Part shown: one piece after another, positions 4,941 through 10,076 of the stretch
How the letters are laid out: every line of letters starts with the position of its first letter
How positions within the stretch are numbered: the stretch's first letter is position 1
Assembly: GCA_013044085.1 (NCBI GenBank)
Contig: JABEVI010000315.1
Location: 1 to 10,076 of the forward strand
Origin: Steroidobacteraceae bacterium
GTDB lineage: Bacteria > Pseudomonadota > Gammaproteobacteria > Steroidobacterales > Steroidobacteraceae
Length of the DNA stretch: 10,076 nt
Direction of reading: 5' to 3'
Position numbers and translations under genes: made by a program
The notes under the pieces: model-generated
Database searches by the model: none
Told to the model about the DNA's origin: nothing
What the model saw: only the letters and a program-made list of their open reading frames with translations

Positions 4941-6243
4941 CCCCCTGAGTCTCGTGGCTCGGTTTCCGGAGCGTTACCCGGGAATCCTCGAGAGCGGTGC
5001 GGTTGCGGCCGATGCCGGTGGGGATGTGCGTTTCGACATCCTGCCGATCGCCTCCGGAGAGGTGCTGCGGGCGGTCTCGGGTGGCGAGCGGACCGACGGC
5101 GGCTTCCTGTCGGCGCTGGAGAGTTGGTGGCGGGGGTTATCGCTGCCCCGAAGCCCGAGCCCGCTGCCGTTCTCGGGCGGGTGGCTGGTGTATCTCGGCT
5201 ATGAAATCGCCGCCGAGATCGAACCGCGGCTCGATCTGCCGGACTCACCGGAATCGCTCGCCGGACTCGCGATCCGCACGCCGGCGGCATGGCTGCGCGA
5301 ACGTGCGACGGGACGGGCCTGGCTGGTCGCCGAGGAGGGGTGTGAGAGCCTGTTGGATCGATTCGTCGCGGATGCGGCCGCCATGTCAGGCACACGCTTC
5401 GCTTCGATACCCGCCATCGAGGTGCGCGAGGAAAGCCCCGAACGTTTCCTCGCTGCGGTGCGCGGCGCACTCGAATACATTGCGGCGGGCGATGTCTATC
5501 AGGCCAATCTGTCGCGCCGCTGGTGGGGTGAGTCGGCAGCTCCGATCGATCCCGTCGCGCTCTACGCACGCCTGCGCACCGTCAATCCAAGTCCTTTTGG
5601 CGCGTTGCTGCGCCACGGCGACTTCGCGATCGTCAGTTCCTCCCCGGAACGGTTGTTCTGTCTGCGCGCGGATACCGTTTCGACCCGACCGATCGCCGGC
5701 ACACGGCCGCGCGGCGCATCGAGCGCGGAAGATGCGGACTTGATCCGCTCGCTGCTTGCCAATGAGAAGGAACGCGCGGAACACGTGATGCTGATCGATC
5801 TGGAACGCAACGACCTTGGCCGTGTTTGTCGCGGCGGTTCGGTGCGGGTCGATGAGTACATGGCGATCGAGACCTACGCGCACGTGCATCACATCGTCTC
5901 GAATGTGGTTGGGCAGGTGCGCGAGGATGTCTCGCCGATCGAGGTGATCCGGGCCGTATTCCCCGGTGGCACGATCACCGGTTGTCCGAAGGTGCGCTGC
6001 ATGCAGATCATCGCCGAGTTGGAGGGTGTCGGCCGTGGAGCCTATACCGGCTCGATCGGCTACCTGAATCGCGACGGCAGCGGCGATTTCAATATTTTGA
6101 TCCGCACGCTCACCGTGCATGGCGCGATGGTCGCATTTCGCGCCGGCGCCGGCATCGTCGCCGATTCGGTTCCGGAGCAGGAACTCGCCGAGACGCGCGC
6201 GAAGGCCAAGGGCTTGCTGCGTGCGTTCGAGGTGCCGGCATGA
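4903..6243 (+). CDS. pabB: Aminodeoxychorismate synthase component I (PabB)
   Basis: Makes 4-amino-4-deoxychorismate from chorismate with ammonia from a glutamine amidotransferase (PabA, not in this window), the first step toward p-aminobenzoate and folate. About 446 residues from the chosen start. Seen: N-terminal domain with FPERYPGILES and GGWLVYLGYEIAAEIEP. The chorismate-binding domain begins near 178, with GDVYQANLSRR (196-206), VSSSPERLF, HVMLIDLERNDLGRVCR, PGGTITGCPKVR (354-365), GSIGYLNRDGSGDFNILIRTL, and GAGIVADSVPEQELAETRAKA. The SIGYL and FNILIRTL style and the adjacent pabC favour PabB over TrpE. The motif PIAGT (263-267) has Ala where E. coli PabB has catalytic Lys274 (PIKGT). 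The start is uncertain: GTG 4903 overlaps fabF by 38 bases but keeps the conserved EFDPLSL segment, while GTG 4954 would not; neither has a strong ribosome site. Confidence 0.88.
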   Translation: MAPTVRSFSAEFDPLSLVARFPERYPGILESGAVAADAGGDVRFDILPIASGEVLRAVSGGERTDGGFLSALESWWRGLSLPRSPSPLPFSGGWLVYLGYEIAAEIEPRLDLPDSPESLAGLAIRTPAAWLRERATGRAWLVAEEGCESLLDRFVADAAAMSGTRFASIPAIEVREESPERFLAAVRGALEYIAAGDVYQANLSRRWWGESAAPIDPVALYARLRTVNPSPFGALLRHGDFAIVSSSPERLFCLRADTVSTRPIAGTRPRGASSAEDADLIRSLLANEKERAEHVMLIDLERNDLGRVCRGGSVRVDEYMAIETYAHVHHIVSNVVGQVREDVSPIEVIRAVFPGGTITGCPKVRCMQIIAELEGVGRGAYTGSIGYLNRDGSGDFNILIRTLTVHGAMVAFRAGAGIVADSVPEQELAETRAKAKGLLRAFEVPA

Positions 6244-7061
6244 AGGTCTGGATCAACGGCCGCAGCCCGGGACGGATCGACTGGCGCGACCGCGGCCTGC
6301 AGTATGGAGACGGCCTTTTCGAGACCATGCGCGTGCACGAGGGCGCCGTGCGATTACTCGATTGGCATCTCGAGCGCCTGTACGCAAGCTGCATCCGGCT
6401 GACATTGACACCACCCGATGAGGTGCGTCTGCGCGGCGAGATCAGGCGGGCGGCGAGACGGCGCAAGGATGCCGTCCTCAAACTGGTCCTCACTCGCGGT
6501 GTCGGCGAACGCGGTTACCGGCCCACGGGACGTGAGCGCACGACCCGAATTGTCAGCCTCTGGCCGGCGCCTGCGCGGGCGCCCGGCGAGCCCGCGGCGC
6601 CGATTCGCGTGCGCATCTGTCGCACGCGGCTCGGACGCAATGAGGCACTGGCGGGCATGAAGACATTGAACCGCCTCGAGTCGGTGCTGGCGCGCGCCGA
6701 ATGGAGCGATCCGCGCATCGCCGAGGGCTTGATGTTGGATCACGACGGGCACCTCGTCTGCGGTACCATGTCGAATCTGTTCCTGAGACGGGGTAAGACC
6801 TTGTCGACGCCCCTGCTGGACCACTGTGGTATCGCGGGCGTGATGCGAAGGTTCGTGTTCGCCCAAGCCGACTCGCTCGGTCTGCGCACCGTGGAGCGCC
6901 GCGTTCGCCTCGAGGATCTGCGCGTGGCCGAGGAGGTCTTCATGAGTAACGCCGTCGCCGGCCTTATGACGGTCGGCCTGATCATCGACGGCCGGACGCG
7001 CATTCGGCCGCCTGAATGCGACGCGGCTCGGCGCTTGCGCGGGCTCCTCGAGTCGCAATGA
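6240..7061 (+). CDS. pabC: Aminodeoxychorismate lyase PabC (PLP class IV)
   Basis: PLP-dependent lyase that splits 4-amino-4-deoxychorismate into p-aminobenzoate and pyruvate, taking the PabB product. 273 residues, normal for fold-type IV enzymes. Seen: N-terminal INGRSPGRIDWRDRGLQYGDGLFET (residues 5-29), KLVLTRGVGERGY (81-93), the PLP lysine Lys141 in GMKTLNRLESVLAR, GTMSNLF (175-181), and EEVFMSNAVAGLMTV (231-245). The Glu that normally binds the PLP pyridine nitrogen (before G-S/T-x-x-N in this family) is Cys174 here. ATG 6240 overlaps the pabB stop as ATGA and has GAGGTG at 6229-6234, so expression is probably coupled. A D-amino-acid or branched-chain aminotransferase has the same fold; the pabB neighbour argues for PabC. 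Confidence 0.87.
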   Translation: MKVWINGRSPGRIDWRDRGLQYGDGLFETMRVHEGAVRLLDWHLERLYASCIRLTLTPPDEVRLRGEIRRAARRRKDAVLKLVLTRGVGERGYRPTGRERTTRIVSLWPAPARAPGEPAAPIRVRICRTRLGRNEALAGMKTLNRLESVLARAEWSDPRIAEGLMLDHDGHLVCGTMSNLFLRRGKTLSTPLLDHCGIAGVMRRFVFAQADSLGLRTVERRVRLEDLRVAEEVFMSNAVAGLMTVGLIIDGRTRIRPPECDAARRLRGLLESQ

Positions 7062-8098
7062 AGCGCAGGCTCCTGCCGGGCGCGCTCTTGGTCGCGCTCG
7101 CGCTGGGCGTGGGGTTCGTCGCCGTGCGGCGCGCCATTCGCGGACTCGCGCAGCCTCTGCCCCTGCGTGCCGTGCTCGTCTATCGCCTGTTGCCGGGCGA
7201 GAGCCTCGGCGAGGTTGCCACCGACCTGCATCGACGCGGCATTCTCGCCGCGCCGCACACCTGGGCGTGGTACGCGCGTTGGCGGGGTGAGGCGAGGGCG
7301 CTACGCGCCGGCGAGTATGAACTGCGGCCCGGCCTCACCGCGGACGGATTGCTCGAGAAGTTCGTCAAGGGTGAGGTGCTGCTCAGATCCTTCACGATCA
7401 TCGATGGCTGGCGGGTCACGGATTTGCTCGCGGCGCTGCGCCGCGATCGCTATATTGTCACGACGCTGCCGCCGAAACCGGTCGATTTGATGGCGAAATT
7501 CTCGGCAGCCGGCTTGAGCCCGGAGGGTCAGTTTCTGCCCGAGACTTATGAGTTTGCGCGCGGTACGAGCGATATCGCGCTACTCGGCAGGGCGCATCGG
7601 GCTCTGCAGCGGGTCCTGAATGCGGCCTGGAAATCGCGGGCGGCGCACCTTCCCCTGCATGACGAGCGCGAATTGTTGATTCTGGCCTCCATCGTCGAGA
7701 AGGAGTCCGCTTTGCCGGGGGAACGTCGCAAGATCGCGGGCGTTTATCTGCACCGCCTGTCGATCGGCATGCGTCTGCAGGCCGACCCGACCGTGATCTA
7801 TGGCCTCGGGGATCGCTATGACGGACACCTGCACGCCGTCGATCTGCGCACCGACGGCGCCTTCAACACCTACACTCGCGCCGGCTTGCCGCCGACCCCG
7901 ATCGATCTGCCCGGTGCCGCGGCCATCGAGGCGAGCGCGCGACCGCAGATCACCGATGCGCTGTACTTCGTCGCTTCCGGAAGGACCGACGGCCGCCACG
8001 TGTTCTCGGCGACCTTGGCCGAACAGAACGCGGCGGTGCGTCGGTATCTGGCGCGCATGCGCCGGCGCGCCGCTCGCGGCAAGCGGGCCCACCCATGA
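7058..8098 (+). CDS. mltG: Endolytic murein transglycosylase MltG (YceG-like)
   Basis: Inner-membrane lytic transglycosylase that cuts nascent glycan strands and is thought to terminate their polymerisation. 346 residues. Seen: basic N-terminus MKRRLLPG followed by one hydrophobic anchor (about 8-23), leaving the rest periplasmic. A LysM-like subdomain follows (YRLLPGESLGEVATDLHRRGI, 42-62, through AGEYELRPG). The catalytic domain has SPEGQFLPETYEF (154-166), the catalytic Glu214 in LASIVEKES (209-217), GVYLHRLSIGMRLQADPTVIYG (228-249) and FNTYTRAGLPPTPI (269-282). All conserved MltG blocks are present. The start overlaps the pabC stop as ATGA. The Arg/Lys-rich C-terminal tail (residues 330-344) is a loosely conserved extension. 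The neighbours pabC and tmk match the common gammaproteobacterial order. Confidence 0.95.
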   Translation: MKRRLLPGALLVALALGVGFVAVRRAIRGLAQPLPLRAVLVYRLLPGESLGEVATDLHRRGILAAPHTWAWYARWRGEARALRAGEYELRPGLTADGLLEKFVKGEVLLRSFTIIDGWRVTDLLAALRRDRYIVTTLPPKPVDLMAKFSAAGLSPEGQFLPETYEFARGTSDIALLGRAHRALQRVLNAAWKSRAAHLPLHDERELLILASIVEKESALPGERRKIAGVYLHRLSIGMRLQADPTVIYGLGDRYDGHLHAVDLRTDGAFNTYTRAGLPPTPIDLPGAAAIEASARPQITDALYFVASGRTDGRHVFSATLAEQNAAVRRYLARMRRRAARGKRAHP

Positions 8099-8727
8099 GC
8101 GCGCCTCGCTTTCTGACGATCGAGGGAATCGAGGGTGTCGGCAAGTCGACGCAGATCGCCAGGCTCGCCACCGCGCTCGCGCAGCGGGGCATCGACGCGC
8201 TCGTCACGCGTGAACCGGGTGGAACACCGCTCGCCGAGCGGATTCGATCGTTGCTGCTCGAACGCGGCGATGAAGCCGTGCCGTCGAGCGCGGAACTGCT
8301 GTTGATGTTTGCGGCGCGTGCGGTGCACTTGGCGAATTTGATCGAGCCTTCGCTGCGGGGCGGACGCTGGGTGCTCTGCGACCGCTTCACCGATGCGACC
8401 TACGCCTATCAAGGCGGCGGGCGCGGGCTCGATGTGAATGCGATCGGCCAGCTCGAGCGTCTGGTGCAGGGCGCGCGCAACCCGGACCTGAGCTTGCTGC
8501 TCGATCTGCCGGTCGAGCGCGCGCTCGAGCGCGTGCGTCAGCGCGGCCTCGGCGCCGACCGATTCGAGTCCGAACGTGCCGAGTTCTTCGAACGGGTGCG
8601 CCGCGCATACCTTGCGCGTGCGGCCCACGATCCCCGGCGCGTTGTCGTGATCGATGCCGGTGGCCGACCGGAGGAGGTCGGGAGTGCGATACTTGCGGCA
8701 CTCAGGCAGAGAACATGGATTTCCTGA
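8095..8727 (+). CDS. tmk: Thymidylate kinase Tmk
   Basis: Phosphorylates dTMP to dTDP with ATP, an essential step of dTTP supply in the cytoplasm. 210 residues, typical. Seen: P-loop GIEGVGKST (11-19), REPGGTPLAE (39-48) of the dTMP site, DRFTDATYAYQGGGRG (96-111) with the DRF motif, LLLDLPVERALER (134-146), and a LID segment RQRGLGADRFESE (148-160) whose arginines suit the E. coli-type enzyme. The P-loop has Val15 where Ala is more common, a mild change. The start overlaps the mltG stop as ATGA and the end overlaps holB by 13 bases, so it is probably translated from the same polycistronic mRNA. Its pairing with holB links nucleotide supply and replication. Confidence 0.97.
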   Translation: MSAPRFLTIEGIEGVGKSTQIARLATALAQRGIDALVTREPGGTPLAERIRSLLLERGDEAVPSSAELLLMFAARAVHLANLIEPSLRGGRWVLCDRFTDATYAYQGGGRGLDVNAIGQLERLVQGARNPDLSLLLDLPVERALERVRQRGLGADRFESERAEFFERVRRAYLARAAHDPRRVVVIDAGGRPEEVGSAILAALRQRTWIS

Positions 8728-9695
8728 GGGCCGAATCCCTGCCGTGGCTCGACGATGCGCTCGAGCGCATCCGCCGCGCAGCCGCTTCCGGGCGGCTGCC
8801 GCACTCCCTGTTGATCCTCAGCGCGCCTGGTCTGGGTGCGACGCAGCTGGCGGCTTGGACATGCGCATTCGCGCTTTGCGAACGCAGCGATCGGCGACCC
8901 TGCGGCGAGTGCGCGGCGTGCACGCTGTTGCGGGCCGACAGTCATCCGGACATGCATGCCGTCCGGCTCGAGGAGGACGCCCAACAGATCAAGGTCGACC
9001 AGGTGCGGGGGTTGATCGAGGTGCTCGTTCAGAAGAGTTTTCGCGGCGGCTACAAGGTCGGGCTGATCGAGGATGCCGAGACGTTGAACATGAACGGCGC
9101 GAATGCCTTTCTGAAGACGCTCGAGGAACCGGGCGGCAACACGATGTTGATTCTGACGGCGGCGCGCAGTCACCGCCTGCCGGCGACGGTTGCAAGCCGC
9201 TGCCTGCGCCTGGTGTTGCGGGCGCCGGACCCGGCGCTGGCGCGCGCCTGGCTGAGCGCCGAGAGCGGCGCGGCGGGAAGCTGGGACGCTGCGCTCGCTC
9301 TGGCCGGCGGGGCGCCGCTGCTCGCCCTGGAACTTCAGACGACGGGGCTTGCGCAGCTCGACGCCGAGATGCGCGACTGTCTCGCGCGCCTTGGTGCCGG
9401 CACGATCGATCTGACGATCCTCGCGGACCGTTGGGTACGTTCCGATCCCGTCCTGAGGGTCAGGTGGCTTGAGAACTGGGTCACAGGGCGGATCGTTGCC
9501 GGCCTCGCCGGGGATGGATCCTCTGAATCTGCGGAACGGGTCCGCTTGCCTGGAGATTTGCTTAAGGCGAAGATAAGGGCCCAGTATGCGTTTCTGGATG
9601 CCGCGCGTGAACACCGGCGGCTTGCTTCGACCGGCATGAATCAGCAACTGGCGCTCGAGATGCTGCTTTTGAGGAGCAGGTCGGCATTGTCTTGA
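8715..9695 (+). CDS. holB: DNA polymerase III subunit delta' HolB
   Basis: Non-ATPase stator subunit of the clamp loader, which assembles with DnaX and HolA to load the beta clamp. 326 residues, normal. Seen: RLPHSLLILSAPGLGATQLA (27-46), a degenerate Walker A without the P-loop lysine, as expected for delta'. A four-cysteine zinc module follows (Cys55, Cys63, Cys66, Cys69, spacing 7-2-2). Then KVGLIEDAETLNMNGANAFLKTLEEP (114-139, Walker B-like and lid region) and the SRC motif (161-163) carrying the arginine finger that reaches the neighbouring DnaX site. The C-terminal collar domain is more variable, as usual. The ATG at 8715 lies inside tmk in another frame with AGG at 8704-8706. Intact Cys and SRC motifs argue for delta' and not a DnaX paralogue. 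Confidence 0.95.
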   Translation: MDFLRAESLPWLDDALERIRRAAASGRLPHSLLILSAPGLGATQLAAWTCAFALCERSDRRPCGECAACTLLRADSHPDMHAVRLEEDAQQIKVDQVRGLIEVLVQKSFRGGYKVGLIEDAETLNMNGANAFLKTLEEPGGNTMLILTAARSHRLPATVASRCLRLVLRAPDPALARAWLSAESGAAGSWDAALALAGGAPLLALELQTTGLAQLDAEMRDCLARLGAGTIDLTILADRWVRSDPVLRVRWLENWVTGRIVAGLAGDGSSESAERVRLPGDLLKAKIRAQYAFLDAAREHRRLASTGMNQQLALEMLLLRSRSALS

Positions 9696-9719
9696 AAATC
9701 AGGGGTTGGGCAGAAATTG

Positions 9720-10076
9720 ATGGCATTGCGAACACCGAACAACAAGCCGGGGCTGCTGACGCTCACCATCAAGGACAAGAGCGCGCTCTACCTCGCTTAC
9801 ATGCCGTTCGTGAGGAACGGCGGCTTGTTCATTCCGACGAACAGCAATTATCGGCTGGGTGACGAGGTGTTCATGCTGCTCAATCTGATGGGCGAGGAAG
9901 AGAAGCTCCCGGTCGCGGGCCGGGTCATCTGGATGACGCCGAAGGGCGCGCAGGGCAAGAGAACGGCCGGCATCGGTGTGCAATTCAGCGAGCAGGATCG
10001 CGGCATCACCCAGAAGAAAATCGAAACCTACCTCGCCGGGGCGCTCGGCGGCGACAAACCCACCCATACGATGTAG
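9720..10076 (+). CDS. pilZ: Type IV pilus PilZ-domain protein PilZ
   Basis: Small cytoplasmic protein needed for type IV pilus assembly; in Xanthomonas its homologue bridges the EAL protein FimX and the assembly ATPase PilB. 118 residues. Seen: GLLTLTIKDKSALYLAYMPFVRNGGLFIPT (11-40), YRLGDEVFMLLNLM, LPVAGRVIWMTPKGAQG (65-81), GIGVQFSEQD, and the conserved C-terminus KIETYLAGALGGDKPTHTM. The c-di-GMP signature RxxxR and (D/N)xSxxG is absent, as in the true pilus PilZ, so direct c-di-GMP binding is not expected. Its position after holB is the usual one; tatD often follows, beyond the window. The ATG at 9720 is preferred; an in-frame TTG directly before it (9717) would add one residue. The ribosome site is weak (AGGGG at 9701-9705). 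The stop ends exactly at the window edge, so the gene is complete. Confidence 0.95.
   Translation: MALRTPNNKPGLLTLTIKDKSALYLAYMPFVRNGGLFIPTNSNYRLGDEVFMLLNLMGEEEKLPVAGRVIWMTPKGAQGKRTAGIGVQFSEQDRGITQKKIETYLAGALGGDKPTHTM

Noticed and set aside
8826..8870. HolB Walker A lacking its lysine as a sign of gene decay
   Set aside because: Delta' subunits naturally have a non-functional P-loop; the zinc cysteines and SRC motif are intact.
9720..10076. PilZ as a c-di-GMP receptor
   Set aside because: The RxxxR and (D/N)xSxxG binding motifs are missing; it matches the non-binding pilus-assembly PilZ type.
1..10076. CRISPR arrays, insertion sequences, tRNA or rRNA genes, prophage or defence genes
   Set aside because: No spaced direct repeats, transposase-like proteins, terminal repeats or RNA gene sequences were seen; almost all bases lie in core genes.

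Overview
The window is a dense, GC-rich, intron-free bacterial chromosome segment. The order fabD-fabG-acpP-fabF-pabB-pabC-mltG-tmk-holB-pilZ is a conserved core arrangement of Gammaproteobacteria. The presence of pabB between fabF and pabC, a PilZ of the type IV pilus kind, type II secretion pseudopilins and a rhombosortase all fit a Xanthomonadales/Nevskiales-like lineage. That placement is inferred from gene order and protein style only; no rRNA or other marker is present.

Left part (1-830, minus strand): two type II secretion pseudopilin genes, gspG followed by gspH, with gspH running off the left edge. Divergent from gspG, with only 24 bp between start codons, is a rhombosortase gene (rrtA, 855-1508, plus strand). 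Rhombosortases process GlyGly-CTERM proteins, several of which are type II secretion substrates, so the pairing makes functional sense.

Middle (1521-4940, plus): four fatty acid synthesis genes. FabD loads malonyl groups onto ACP, FabG reduces 3-ketoacyl-ACP, AcpP is the carrier and FabF elongates. fabH and plsX, which usually precede fabD, are absent here. The 189-bp fabG-acpP gap is the only sizeable intergenic region. It carries a likely acpP promoter inside an inverted repeat, plus a 16-bp palindrome in the predicted leader.

Right part (4903-10076, plus): pabB and pabC (p-aminobenzoate for folate), mltG (peptidoglycan lytic transglycosylase), tmk (dTMP kinase), holB (DNA polymerase III delta') and pilZ. 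They are packed with three successive ATGA stop/start overlaps and one 13-bp overlap, which points to one translationally coupled transcript. The window ends on the last base of the pilZ stop codon.

This is mostly housekeeping DNA and I see no mobile element, CRISPR array, RNA gene or clear new system. The points worth a second look are the rrtA/gspG divergent junction, the acpP upstream repeats, and four substitutions at catalytic or cofactor-binding positions (RrtA Asp87, FabG Asp112, PabB Ala265, PabC Cys174).
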